A stretch of 64,000 nt of DNA from contig NC_090287.1 of NCBI RefSeq assembly GCF_037392515.1, forward strand, positions 14,249,001 through 14,313,000, in the 5' to 3' direction. This document shows positions 10,487 to 22,339 of the stretch, piece after piece; position 1 is the first letter of the stretch, and every line of letters starts with the position of its first letter. Both the position numbers and the translations under genes were made by a program. The notes below the pieces were generated by a model that worked only from the letters and a program-made list of their open reading frames with translations, searched no databases and was not told the origin of the DNA. Source of the stretch: Haliotis asinina (lineage: Eukaryota; Mollusca; Gastropoda; Lepetellida; Haliotidae).

Positions 10487-10615
10487 ACGTAGATGGTTAA
10501 TGCGTTGGCGTTTGTCACGTCGATGACCCTGGTTCGATTATCTAGGAAATTCTGCAGTCAACCGCCGTGACAGTGCTAGAATGTTATCAAAGGTGGTGTA
10601 AAACCAAACGTACTC
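10487..10615 (+). mobile_element. Eroded tRNA-type SINE
   Basis: Weak match to the head (GATGGTTAATGCGTTGGCG, CACGTCGATGACCCTGGTTCGATTA) and to the end of the body (CCGTGACAGTGCTAGAATG, GGTGTAAAACC). The middle is partly deleted. Confidence 0.55.
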
Positions 10616-10854
10616 AGATGTTGTTGAAGATTAACAAACCTAGAAACGGGGTGTGCTTTAAACGATGATCCTATACGTAGCTGGGTGCTGAAATTGATCT
10701 CACATTACATCTTCACGGGTAGAGTTAATATTCAGATCGTCTATCCAAGGATGCACTATAACACTATCCACTCGTCAACAGGTCATCCAGAACGGCACAG
10801 TATGCTGCAAACGCTGTCAACAGAATGCAACAATATTTATGAGTGCGCGAGTTC

Positions 10855-11107
10855 ACTTTTACGCCGCACTCAGCAATGTTCCATCTATATGTCGGCGGTC
10901 TGTAAATAATCGAGTCTGGGCCAGACAATTCAGTGATCAACAGCATGAGCATCGATCTGCGCTACTGGGAACCGATGACACGTGTCAACCAAATCAGTGA
11001 GCCTGACCATCCAATCCGCGTTAGCCGCCCCTTGCGACAAGTATAGTCGCCTTTTGTGGCAAGCATGGGTTGCTGAAGACCTATTCTACCCCGGATCTTC
11101 ACGGGTC
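10855..11107 (-). mobile_element. Full-length second-family SINE (about 250 bp)
   Basis: On the minus strand it starts ACCCGTGAAGATCCGGGG and runs through TTCAGCAACCCATGCTTGCC, GGCGACTATAC, TTGACACGTGTCATCGG, CATGCTGTTGATCACTG, ATTGTCTGGCCCAGACTCG and the 3' module GAACATTGCTGAGTGCGGCG. This is the most complete copy in the window and can serve as a reference for the others. Confidence 0.85.
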
Positions 11108-12815
11108 CATTATTTATCTAACATTATTAATCAAATATGAACTATACACTAATGATCAAAAGAACTTAACTCTGCCTTTTTGTCAAATTTTCAAAGACAT
11201 AGAAGACATAAACAAGAACGCTTATATTTGTGAGACATTCTATCGAAACTTGCGTTTCAGTATACATCAAACATTAGGAAATTATAACGTGTGCGAAACT
11301 CAGGGCACGATGTGTCATTTTGGGGGTACCTTTTCGGTGAGAATAGATTTATATCTGGCTTGTCCATTTGAGTACATTATCTCCACGTGACAGAGGTCTG
11401 CACGTGACAATCCCCCAACTGATGTTTCACAATAATTGACAGAAGAGTCGTAAAATATGTTACAATCAGGTATTTAACACAGCTGCACGTTGGAAATATG
11501 TTTTCGTATGGTTCATCTAAAGGCTAAGCCATGTACATAACACGCTCTCATTCAACTCAGACATTCAACGTGTACAAGATGCACAGTCATTGTCATCAGC
11601 GAGTAGTCATCGGGATATCTGTCAGCGTTGTAACCCATTGACTGTAACCGCCCCTTTATCTAAACATCATGTCCAGTGGTCATTGCTGTGCTTCAGAATG
11701 ATCTCTGTTTATTAATAAACACAACAGACGAGTTTCACAATGATCACAAGGTCACACAGGAACTCGGTTTGAAATTAAAGCTCAAGATTTGTGCCGTGCA
11801 ATAAACAGGAACATATTCTTTGAAGCAGTTATAAAATGTCCATATTTACCGCTGCAGGTTACAGTCCTGGATTTGTAATGTGTCTATACTTATATATTAC
11901 AAGGAATATGAGAGTAGCACATATACTCAACACAGGGATGGGAACAATAACAGAACAACTAGCCCATCGATCACCCACGTATGATGTTTCAGTTAACAGT
12001 TTCGTATGAATCCTGACAACCATAAATGTGAATCTGTTATCTATAACACTGGCACAGTGTATTATCGTCATTGCCTTTTCTTCAAATTTTGTTGAACCTT
12101 CCGTCAAACATCCTGTATTGATTCAAATGTGGAGAAAGAATCAGTCATACAATTGGTAGACATTTGCTGGCCAGGAGCGTGATGCTGAGGATTTTGTTGT
12201 CACCTGCCTTTGAAAGACAAACATAAATATATATATTTTAGCTAGTACCTCAGATTTTCGTTGTCACTGGGAAATACAAACATATTTATTGTCGCGCCCG
12301 AAGGTGATTAGTTTGTGTAGATAATTATTTACGACAGATTAACACGATACGCTTATAAAGACGTGATGTCATGGAAGCACGATATGGCGGTAATTTACAT
12401 AATAAACCATTAAAAGTATTTTATATTTTTACATGCAGAAATAGTATCGAATATTTATTCACAATACGATCTTAAGTTGAAAAGAAAGTATACATTCTTA
12501 AATAAGATTTGACCATAACATTGCAAAAAAGCTAAAATGTAGGTGCGTTAAATATTCCAAATATGCGGTCACAATCACATCGCTGACACCCACTGTACAT
12601 CAATCACCATATCTATCTTGATATATCTATCATAGTATATCTATCTTGTTTGTTTCATTTTAGCTACAAACAAATATGGACATACATTGTTTACTTAGGT
12701 CAACAATCCGAATGTTATCCATTCACTGTTAAACGGAAATCCCCAGACTTTAAGAAATGTGAATAATTTTAGATAATATACGCCAGAAAGTGTATTTTCG
12801 GAGACATTACAGCAA
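11108..12815. other. Intergenic, nothing recognised
   Basis: AT-rich. The short open frames at 11070-11390 and 11859-12107 lack any recognisable domain, splice context or composition shift. No array or TIR element seen. Confidence 0.4.
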
Positions 12816-12962
12816 GTGGGTGAGTTGTTTTGGGGTTGTTTTGTTGCTTGTTTTGTTTTGTTGTTGTTGGGGTTTGTTTTGTTTTTTTGTTTGTTGTTGT
12901 TGTTTTTTGTTTTTAGTTTTTGCTGCTTTGTTTTGTTTGTTTTTGTCTTTTTTGTTTTGGTC
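12816..12962 (+). repeat. T/G-rich (TTTTG/TTG/GGGG) tract
   Basis: About 150 bases almost without A or C on the plus strand, made of TTTTG, TTG and GGGGTTG blocks. The open frames on both strands here (hydrophobic on plus, Lys/Asn/Thr on minus) only reflect this composition. Confidence 0.85.
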
Positions 12963-14800
12963 ACATTGAGATGTTTCAGTTCACCGTTACAAGAAATATT
13001 TCTCAGTATTAAACGCAAGTTGTTTCGTCTACGGCGAGTCGATAATGGCACTGCCAATGGCTCTAACTCTGTATTTATCACACACCTTTCGTAACATTTT
13101 CACATTTTACCGAGAAGTAACTAAAAATATGTACGCTATTCGCATCCTTAGTGTTCTTCTCTCATTAAACAAACGGCTTTATTCTATTTAGTATGAAGCC
13201 CGTTCCCACATGTCCTTTGAAAAACTAGATTAGTTTTGAAACTTTGGGTTTTTAACAATTATATCTATTCAAAAACCGTTTACATCAATATCATCTGTTA
13301 AAGAACAAATAATTCCATTGTCATGACTTTGAATGACGTTTTCTTCTTTTTTCACGTAGATTAAAGGTGGAATTGAATTAAAAAAAGGTTCAGAAACAAA
13401 TGAAATTCAGAGCTCAGACATGAGGCAATTTTGTGTAGAAAAACATAACCGTTCATGGTAGACACAATCATAGGACATATACTGCACTATGCAACAGTTG
13501 TGCTGACAATTTTGTTATTACGTATCTCACACTGGGGTCTTTAATCTAATCTACAAGAATACTGATGCACTTTTCATCCTCTGTATCATTTCTTCACTGA
13601 AAAAATGGAACAGGTAGAACTCACAAATGAAATCAAATTTTAGAACTTTCACATTGCGATTGCCCCTGGGAATTAGATTCAGACTACACTTGCTTATACA
13701 TACATGGTATATACAACAGTCAAACACCATCACAGATAAGACGAGGGTGCCTGGAGAACAAAGAAGGACCACTGTTTCTTGCTGTTGTCGTGAGTACTTT
13801 TTCATGTATCTCGGTCCTCGCATACCTATGTTACTTTTGAACGTGTATACGTATGACGGGCAGGTGGCAATGGGAGAGACACAGTGCAGCCAACAATTGC
13901 AGGGAATAGATGAGAGTTATTCCGTAAATGGTTGCTGTTCCATATGTCGTGTTATTAACACATTGAACCATAGTCAACACATTAAAAAATCGCGTGTTCT
14001 GGAATATTGAGGCAGTCGGGTAGCTTAGTACTTAATGCGTTCGCTCGAGATTTCCGGAAATGCATATTGTCTAAATTTTGGTTCTTGTAACATCTTGCTT
14101 AGAATTACTACTTAAACGCAAAGAGAATAAACCTTTGTAACTAAAACGATTTTAGTGTGAAATCTAGTGTCCATTTCCACATTTATTCTTTCCACAAGTT
14201 TCTAATTCTCTTAGAAGCATTATCCTTTATGCATTGTACCAGAGCGATGACTAAAAGTATATGTTTCATCTGAAAAAGTCGAATGAAACTGTGACTTTGT
14301 TTTCGCCATGCCCCTGCTAGTTGTTATAATTTTCATGCAACACACTGCATAACCACTTCTGAGGCAAACTGCTCCAAGAAACCGTGACACAAGGACTGTC
14401 CTTACAAAGCGGTCATAGTCGCGTTCCTCTTTTAGCGCATATCAACAATTAATGCCGAAAATGAAACTTATGTCATGACTCCGATCCTAAAACTTCCAAG
14501 ATAGTAAGACGCCGCGACTGCAGAACATCTACAAGGTTATGAAAACAGGAAATATGCGGCAAGGAAAGTTTTGAATTGTTACGAACAGAGTTCTGTCGTA
14601 TTTTATCTTATTATATGTAGGATAGACATTATCGGTATGTCGAAGTTTGCAGACATAAGAACCCTTACATACACTTAAACTTTAAAAAGTCAAATTGGTT
14701 TCCATGACACTGAACAGGTACCATACATAACAGTAGTTTCCTCTTCATAGATGACTTGTAATGACTGTCAATGCTGGTACTTTACATACCTGCCTTGACC
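12963..14800. other. Intergenic; one possible SINE head fragment
   Basis: Mostly featureless AT-rich DNA. At 14010-14062 a short stretch (GTCGGGTAGCTTAGTACTTA, then ATGCGTTCGCTCGAGA) looks like the first 50 bases of the tRNA-type SINE, without the rest. Confidence 0.4.
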
Positions 14801-14955
14801 AGGGGCCCGTTTCGCAAAACTCTCGTAAGCCTAAGACCTCGTAACTTGTTTTCGTAGCATTTGTACCTGGCATACTGTAACATAGGAGGTGCAAATGGTA
14901 CGAGGAAAGTTGCGAGATCAAAGGCTTGCGGGAGTTTTGTAAAACGGGGCCCGGG
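14801..14955. mobile_element. Fold-back MITE with GGGGCCCGTTT ends
   Basis: The left arm AGGGGCCCGTTTCGCAAAAC continues into CTCTCGTAAGCC and CTCGTAACTT. The right arm, reverse complemented, starts CCGGGCCCCGTTTTACAAAA and continues CTCCCGCAAGCC and CTCGCAACTT. Arms of about 46 bp are roughly 80% identical around a central part of about 60 bp. No coding capacity and no clear target-site duplication. Confidence 0.75.
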
Positions 14956-15854
14956 TGTGTTGGAACCATCGCGATGTTGGCATATGCACAAGGTATTATG
15001 TGAAAATTGAATATTGTTCATTGGTAACACGACCAGGTTATACCTGTACTTTCTGTACAAGACATGCAAAGAATAGAATCGACAAATCCCTTTCAACCTC
15101 TAGAAGAAGAGGTTTCATGCTGACAATTGTGACAATATCATGGGTATATGTTTGTTTCAGTAGTATGACAGCTGTACGATGTTTGTAAACACGTCGAGTC
15201 TTCGACATGCGATACTTAACCAATACAATATAAGGGAACAGAACGCAAACACTGAATTTATGCCATGCATGAGTTGTGAATGAAGCTTTCCCTCACATCC
15301 TAAATGTAAACTACCGGGCAGTCTTTGATAGTCACTACAATGATACAAACAAGAAATGGTATTTGAGTTAGGTGTAATAGTTCAACTTGTGGTCTAGGCC
15401 TTAACTCTGTAGTGTTTTCACACCAGTAATAATTATGCGAAAACTAGTTTTCTTTCTATGGCCAGCAGCTCAGACAATACGATGATGAATATATTTTGAT
15501 ACCTTTTTTAATATAAGCGATAAAATGAATAATCACATATGACCTTTGAGGGTTTTTATAGACCTGTACAGCTTCTAGTTTCAGGAATACACACAGCACA
15601 TGCCTTTATGAGCAGATAACACAGCTTGGAAGTCTTGAACTCTTGATTGTAGAACAGTAAAATATTTCACCACATTTCACCCAGGAGAGGGACATGTAAA
15701 CAAGAATGTCTAGTTTGCGTTAATCCTTATGCATAACTGAGATAGATTAACTTTTTAACAACAAATACGTCTTAACATTGCATTAAACGTTGATATATTC
15801 TCAGAAACACACTGGTGATATTTATGCGGAAGGATGTATTTTACAGTTAGCCCT

Positions 15855-15966
15855 CTGGGCCTAAATTTTCGAAGCTCTCTTAGCGCTAAGATAGTCGTAA
15901 GTATCAGACGTTAACACTAACTTACGACTATCTTAGCGCTATGCGAGCTTCGAAGATCCAGGCCCA
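15855..15966. mobile_element. Near-perfect hairpin (fold-back MITE), 46-bp arms
   Basis: The left arm begins CTGGGCCTAAATTTTCGAAG and ends TAGCGCTAAGATAGTCGTAA. The right arm, reverse complemented, begins CTGGGCCTGGATCTTCGAAG and ends with the same TAGCGCTAAGATAGTCGTAA. The arms differ at only about five positions and enclose roughly 20 bases, so the RNA or single strand would form a long stable stem. Related in plan to 14801-14955 and 39643-39709. Confidence 0.8.
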
Positions 15967-16479
15967 GAAGTTTCCTTATGTGTGTCGTCATTACAGTGAA
16001 AACGGAAAGTTTCCACTTGAAGGTGTTAAATAACTTACATCAAGCTCTTGTCCACAAATGATGTACGACCGTCCAGACATGAACATGTGCCATTAAGGTA
16101 ACTGGTAGAGTGCTTGTACATGTATATGTTGTTGACTGCATGAACTGAACACCAGCATGTACACTTATCATGTAGCATATACAAACACTTTAACTGCTTC
16201 CACAATCGAAGGAAATAGATGCTCAGAGTCTATTGTACGATTGTGGGTATGTATGTGTTTTCTTGGGGTTTTTCCTGGTGATCATCCAGGACAACCGACG
16301 AACGAACACATGCAAAGGTAGATCAAGATTTACAAGATAATCCGAAAATATAGGCAATGGCATAACACATAATTTATGTTACTTTTCAGTATTGTCCTCC
16401 ACATGTCTGTCCTACCAAAACAAATTTTATCCCTCGCAACACGTTTTTGTGGAAAGTATTAAAATGGAGTCAGTCCATC

Positions 16480-16850
16480 AGTACAAATTCGTCATTTCCG
16501 AGGCAGAAGATTAAAAATAGTTCAACATATTTCACCAAACTCGGCACATAGATAGGTCTGTTGGTGAACTGGTATCATTTGGTAGTTTTATTTCTGAACA
16601 ATTTCATTTTGCAACAAGTTTGGTTTTGAATAATATTGGCGATAGTTGTCTTTCCCGATGCAGAACCGTTCAGTTTTTCTTCACCAAATTTCGCACGTGG
16701 CTAGGTTTAGTGGTTACCTTGGCCTTTTTGTAGTTTTGGATTTCTGAATAGATCATTTTTTTCATGTCCATGGCAACAAGTTTTACTTTTAAACTGATGG
16801 TAGTGCCCCTTTCCGGAGCACGAACTTTAAAACATTTCAAGTCTCTCTTT
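16480..16850. repeat. Diverged direct repeat, period about 145 bp
   Basis: Two to three rough copies of a block with TTTCACCAAA(C/T)T(C/T)GGCAC, TAG(A/G)T, GGTAGTTTT.ATTTCTGAA, and GCAACAAGTTT; compare about 16520-16640 with 16675-16790. No protein reading frame is kept through the copies. I believe similar units occur in other marine invertebrate genomes, but cannot confirm that here. Confidence 0.5.
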
Positions 16851-18425
16851 ACACTTTGTGAGTGTTCGAGCACACATATATGATGTTGATATAAGCACTC
16901 TAGTATATGAAGAGTTTACATCTGTATGTTTTCGTTACATCACTGTAACGAAACTATGGGTGAATGCAGTTTCAGGTGCGCAGCAGCATCTGTGTGGAAT
17001 ACTCTTCCAGGCCACATCCCGTTATTAGAAACACTTCAACATTTCGGACAAACTTAAAAACTCATCAAATTTTTAATTGCCTTCAAAACGGCCTCTCAAC
17101 GCAAGAAGCACCATGTATATACTGTGTGACACACTGTGAATATGCCAAAGCGCCAGTGAACAGACAACCTGGGACCTTTCAACATGAAATGGTTAGATGG
17201 TTAGATTAGATCCGTCCAACCAGTCTCTTCTGTCACTTGGAATATTTATCAATATAACTTAATACCGAACAAATGAGATCCCTTTCACAAGATTCCTCTA
17301 TTAATAATCCAGGTGGGTAAAACCGAAATTGTCGAAAATGATATTGGTCTTAACCCCAGTCATCTGATGATCGTAACAACACTGAATGACGTAATGTATT
17401 GATCTGTAGTTTCATACCAAGGGCTTCATGATCACTTACTCGTTTCTGAGTGATTGTAAGATGAGTCCCATTCATGATCTGAAAGTGAGATCGACCCCAC
17501 GATCTTTGTCCCTTGTTCACTGTTACCCATGTGACTGGGTTGGGTGGGACTATTTGATTAAAATAATCGTTAAAGGTCAGACTGGCGAAGTGTCAGCGTT
17601 ATAAACGGCGGGGTTATAGTAATTCACCGTTGTACACGACCAGGGGATCAAATGTTTGCTTTCTCATTTACCGAGTGTTAGCTTAATCCATATGAAACAC
17701 TGCTAATATTACTGGTCAAGTGTGTTTCGAAATGTCTACATACACCCGACGTGCATTTAACGTTCTAACGGATATCAACATAGTGTGCATTGTACAAGCT
17801 TGTGCAAATTAACCAAGTCAGTTGTTGGATCTTAAATATGCTATTACATAAACATGTTCATGTGCCAGACCATTAGCCAAAACTTTCATTCTCTATACTG
17901 TAGGGTCACAAGTTAATAGCATATATGATACATCGCATATACAGAAAAAATGAACACAACCAATTTTTTTCTCATTGACTTGAAATTATAAATTTACCTG
18001 CATACTACCCATCAAAAGTTTAGGCTAAAATGTAGCCACGTACTTCAGGCAACCTATCCATTCCGTTTAAAGGTATTGTTCATACATGAACCAATGTATT
18101 GTGAAACAAATTCGTAACGTTGAAAAGTTCCTGGTCATGCTTTCAAAAAATGATGAAACTGTGTTAAAAATGGCACATTCTTATCGAAACGTTACACCTA
18201 AACGCAGCTGTTTTGCACCGATCTTCGTGCAATTAATCTGCATAAGGTTTGCAGTTGTCTCCCCTAAGTCAGTGGAGAAATCAATCATCGATGTAACCAT
18301 ATATACATACATAGCATATAGTGAGTGTTGTAAGGCAGTCTCAACTTTTGATAGGTAGTATATATATGTTCCGAATGATATACATATTGACCTCAGTCAA
18401 ATATGTTTATGTTTGAATAAATATA
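16851..18425. other. Intergenic, nothing recognised
   Basis: AT-rich DNA up to the left end of the Tc1-type element. Short open frames at 16964-17209 and 18086-18358 have no recognisable features. Confidence 0.4.
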
Positions 18426-18457
18426 CACTGGCCCAAAAAAGAAACGCATAGGTGAAA
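18426..18457 (+). repeat. Left terminal inverted repeat of the Tc1-like element
   Basis: 32 bp beginning CACTGGCCC and ending AGGTGAAA. It pairs with 19921-19952 (which has GTGGAC-type changes only at positions 6 and 27). It lies downstream of the transposase stop codon. Confidence 0.9.
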
Positions 18458-18619
18458 ATCCAATGTTATGAGAGATGATTTATTAACTTAAATTGCACAA
18501 AAAGTAATGGAACTTGAGCAATGATAATTCACACGGGTATTAACAAATGTGTGTCAAGACAGATACAATCATTGACAGTGGTATTAAGCGTCTCTATTTT
18601 CCATGGCATAGTGAGAAAG

Positions 18620-19627
18620 TCAGTATCTGGTGTGACCACCACGGGCATCAATCACTGCTCTGCATCGCCTGGGCATTGACTGTATAAGACGTCGTATCCG
18701 CCTTTGTGGGATTCTTCTCCACTCATCTCGCAACGCATTCACCAACTGTAGACGTGTCTGTGGCTGCGGCTGTCGACGTCGTAACCGTTTACCCAATTGG
18801 TCCCATAAATGTTCAATTGGGTTCAAATCCGGCGATTTTGAGGGCCATGGAAGAACTGTAATGTTGTTGTTGGCAAGGAAATCCCTGGTAATGCGTGCTG
18901 TGTGCGGTCTTGCATTGTCGTGCTGGAAAATTTCCCTTCTAGCGTCAATTGTAGGAACAACATGACGGTTCAGAATTTCATCCCGGTAGCGTACAGCATT
19001 GAGATTCCCTTGCACATGCACCAACTGTGTCCTGCCGTTCATAGATATGCCTCCCCACATCATTACACCTCCATCACCGTGTCTGTTGACCTCACGAACG
19101 CACTGTCGAGCATATCTCTCATTTCGACGTCTGTAAACACGCATCCTTCCATCATGTCTGTACAGCAGAAAACGTGACTCATCGCTGAACCAGATCCTCC
19201 TCCAATTCAAGAGGTTCCATGCCCGAACGTTCCTGCACCACTGAAGACGTGCACGACGGTGATGGGGATGCAGAACAGGTCCTGCATGAGGTCGCATAGG
19301 TCGAATTCCATGCTCTCTTAGGCGATTCCTGATGGTTTGTGGAGAGACTCTACGCAGCCCAGGAACGTGATCAGCGGTATACGTACCAGTGACGGCCCGA
19401 TTACGCAGATGAAGCACCCGGATGTAGCGGTCTTGTGCTGGAGTTGTCACCCTTGGTCTCCCACTCCTTGGACGGTCTCTTGTCGAGTTGTGTTGCGTGT
19501 ATCGTTGCCAGAGACGGGACATCGTGCTCTGCCTCACATTCAGACGTCTGGCAACTGATGACTGACTTTCCCCAGCTTCCAGACGTCCAATGGCTCTATT
19601 TCTGTTTTCTTCATTTAACCTTGGCAT
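18620..19627 (-). CDS. Tc1-like DD34E transposase
   Basis: 335 aa from MPRLNEENRN, a start chosen because it begins the conserved N-terminus and fits the usual length of about 340 aa; an in-frame upstream ATG at 19768 adds 47 residues without family resemblance. Residues about 5-50 form the helix-turn-helix that binds the terminal repeats. GRPR (56-59) is the usual linker motif. The catalytic triad is D149 (WFSDES), D237 (FQHDNARPHTA) and E272 (SPDLNPIEHLW), with 34 residues between the last two. The frame has no stop or shift, so the protein could be active: it would cut the element out and insert it at TA. Its GC content is clearly higher than the AT-rich flanks, fitting an origin outside this locus. 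Confidence 0.93.
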   Translation of the reverse strand: MPRLNEENRNRAIGRLEAGESQSSVARRLNVRQSTMSRLWQRYTQHNSTRDRPRSGRPRVTTPAQDRYIRVLHLRNRAVTGTYTADHVPGLRRVSPQTIRNRLREHGIRPMRPHAGPVLHPHHRRARLQWCRNVRAWNLLNWRRIWFSDESRFLLYRHDGRMRVYRRRNERYARQCVREVNRHGDGGVMMWGGISMNGRTQLVHVQGNLNAVRYRDEILNRHVVPTIDARREIFQHDNARPHTARITRDFLANNNITVLPWPSKSPDLNPIEHLWDQLGKRLRRRQPQPQTRLQLVNALRDEWRRIPQRRIRRLIQSMPRRCRAVIDARGGHTRY

Positions 19628-19920
19628 TTTTCGCGTCGCATAGAAAGAAATTCGAAGAATGAATCGCAACAGGACCTGTCCCCTTTTATAGCCATCATAA
19701 TCAAGATTGAGATCCTGCATTTGCACGTGCATAATGCTTTCAGATTTTCCCACGTGCAGATTATACAAAGCGTTTTCAAGGTGCTGTGGTGTGGCGAATA
19801 ATCACCAGAGGTTGTGTTTGTTTGTCTGTTTTGGTTGTATTGACTATAAAAACACTTAATATTTACATTAATTGTCATTCCATTCCATATTTTCCGAAAA
19901 AATCTACTTTAAAAATGAGA

Positions 19921-19952
19921 TTTCAGCTATGCGTTTCTTTTTTGGGTCAGTG
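19921..19952 (-). repeat. Right terminal inverted repeat of the Tc1-like element
   Basis: Reads TTTCAGCTATGCG...TTGGGTCAGTG on the plus strand and mirrors 18426-18457. About 290 bp separate it from the transposase start codon, room for the element's promoter. Confidence 0.9.
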
Positions 19953-19954
19953 TA

Positions 19955-22339
19955 TTAGAATCTGTACATGTCTTACAAGTCATTATACAGTTAGTCGAGA
20001 TCAATAGTAGATGCTACTATAAAGTATTATTCATCCTAAACACAACTGGGCTGACATTGAGGAAATAATCTCTTCTTGGTGTATCGTTATGCTTCTCTTG
20101 TCTAAGCCATGACCTATGTGAGCTACATGTACATCTAAATTGTCATGGAAACGTACACATTAAAGTCCTTGAAACGACAAGAAGATAATAATAATTTGAA
20201 TGCCTTTTAACATTTACATGATGAATCCAGAAAAGAAATCCCACTTTTGGACGTACGTGCCAACAATAATGTGTTATAGTGACACTGAAAAGGTTTCTTG
20301 TGTTAACACATATAGGAAGAGGTACTATATTGTTTATTTCTTTATCATCCACTGCATGTGAAGGTTATTCGTTCTCAGTTGCAATATTTACACTTTATTA
20401 ATGTAGCAGGAATAGTATAGTGGTGTTTATGCAGACAGATCCTACAGATGTGGAAGGGTCTTGACTCTTGTATTGTGTAGGCGACTCAGGATACATTCTG
20501 CTGAGTTTATGACGAGTGAGTTATAACTTAATGAACACAGGTCGGCAGTATTTCAGCCAGACGCGTTTGGAAATGATGAGACTCGACTGAGTACAAGTAA
20601 ACGCAAATCACCAACGACAGATAACACTCTTTCTCTATTTTGGAAAACGCGTGAAAAACAGAATATTAATAACAGAGTATGAATACATTCCTGGAAATCA
20701 TCACACTAAGTCATCCTTCTTCTGATACAACCTTACTGATAGTTTATGTTAATCTGAATAAATGTTTGATATCATTGTGAAACAACTGATACAACCTTAC
20801 TGATAGTTTATGTTAATCTGAGTCAATGTTTGATATCATTGTAATGTTTAATATCAGTTGTGAAACAACTGAGACAGTTTCACTGTTACCTAATACGTTG
20901 TTACTCGACAACGAGTAAATGGAATTTTGTATTATATCAAAGTTGAGAAGCTACACGTGAAGCTCAAGTAAACGTTTGGGGTAAATTCCTCTGTTTTGAT
21001 TAGATTCTGACAGTTTCAGAAACATGCACAAAGGAACATATCCTTTAGAAAAGGAAATCGCCTATACATCTGTCGGGTATAAAGGAAATGAATACGATGT
21101 TTCCCAGTTAACGTTAGGTGACATTATCTCTCATTTTGTTAACGACTGCCCCAAACCTTTCAAATTATAGATGTAACTCCATCTTTGGGCATCATGTTTA
21201 TTGACAACTGGCTCATGAAATGAGAAATGAAGTTTATCCTTTAGTTTGCCGTATGGAATTGCTGTTTCTAATGTTGACCATGTATTATTTGCCATTACTG
21301 GGCTTGTTTGATTTCACAGATGGCAAACAATTAAGTAACTCCTTGCGTATTTTTTAGATTGTGATTAATCTTTGAGTAATGAATCAGTACTGATGTTTAG
21401 GACGTTTTGGATTCAAGTACAAAAAAAAACGAACAGACCTGATCATTTTCATGTGAAGTCAAACGTTGAACGTACTACTCTGAAATGCAAACAGGTCTTC
21501 TTCCGTGAAGCAGTCCCTGAACAGTCCTAGCACTATATGTATTCACAGACCGTTCATTCTCATGAACACATATGATTCGAACACATGATCAGTGGATCAT
21601 GTTATGGTCAGCAAACAACACATTTGGACAGCTTAGACAACCCCCGCTTGCCTGACCATAGCATACAGAAGTCACAGATGTCAGTCAGGTCTCAGCTATC
21701 CTATCCTTCTTTTGGTTTGCCGATGATTCTTCATGCAAATAGGAGGACTACATTAGTAAAAATTACCTACATCGCGTGTCACAATAAAGGTTTCTGTTGA
21801 CAATTTCCCACAACTACTTCCCAAATAACCAATGGTTAAATGAATTCCAAGCCAACCTAAAATCGTAAAGGTGATTTTGCGTATGGTACTACAATGGTTT
21901 CGCTTCAACAGTCAAGAGGCGACCGCGAAATGACCCAATAGATTCTAGGGCGACTGCCGTTAAGGGACTTCCTCATGAAGACCGTCCCCATGATATTTTA
22001 TTTTTGATCATAGTGTGATCGCCATCTGAACTGCAGTGTAATTCAGTGTACATCGATACACTCTTAACATAAACACAAATGATCAAATGACAGATTCTTC
22101 TCCTTGGGTATTATATTCAGCTGAGCAGCTGAACATCATCCAAATACGCGATAATGGTGACAACGAGCTGATATTCGACAACTGGAGTTGCGTCCCTTGG
22201 GCGGAGCAGTATTGTGTGATCATAGTTTCGAATTCAGGTTTTGCTCTTTTTATGGATCTACACATGCTTTGTTTTCGTTGATTTCACCAAAATAGTGAAC
22301 AGGGCCGACATGCGTTAGAGCATTAAATAAATGTTAACA
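19955..22339. other. Intergenic, one 64-bp tandem duplication
   Basis: Apart from the duplication at 20722-20849 I see AT-rich unique-looking DNA. The short frame at 21585-21800 shows no domain. Confidence 0.4.
20722..20849. repeat. 64-bp tandem duplication
   Basis: CTGATACAACCTTACTGATA begins at 20722 and again at 20786. The two copies are nearly identical (for example AATAAATG against AGTCAATG). The following 30 bases contain further short echoes (AATATCAGTTGTGAAACAAC). Confidence 0.85.

Larger units (their letters stand above)
18426..19952 (-). mobile_element. Intact Tc1/mariner (DD34E) transposon, 1527 bp
   Basis: The left end reads CACTGGCCCAAAAAAGAAAC and the right end, reverse complemented, CACTGACCCAAAAAAGAAAC. 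The inverted repeats match over 32 bp with two mismatches (positions 6 and 27). The element is flanked by TA on both sides (18424-18425 and 19953-19954), the Tc1/mariner target duplication. It contains one uninterrupted transposase gene on the minus strand. Near-identical ends plus an intact frame suggest a fairly recent insertion. Confidence 0.93.

Noticed and set aside
12695..13094. Frames of 128 and 92 codons on opposite strands
   Set aside because: Both are composition effects of the T/G tract (Asn/Lys/Thr on one strand, Phe/Leu/Val on the other).
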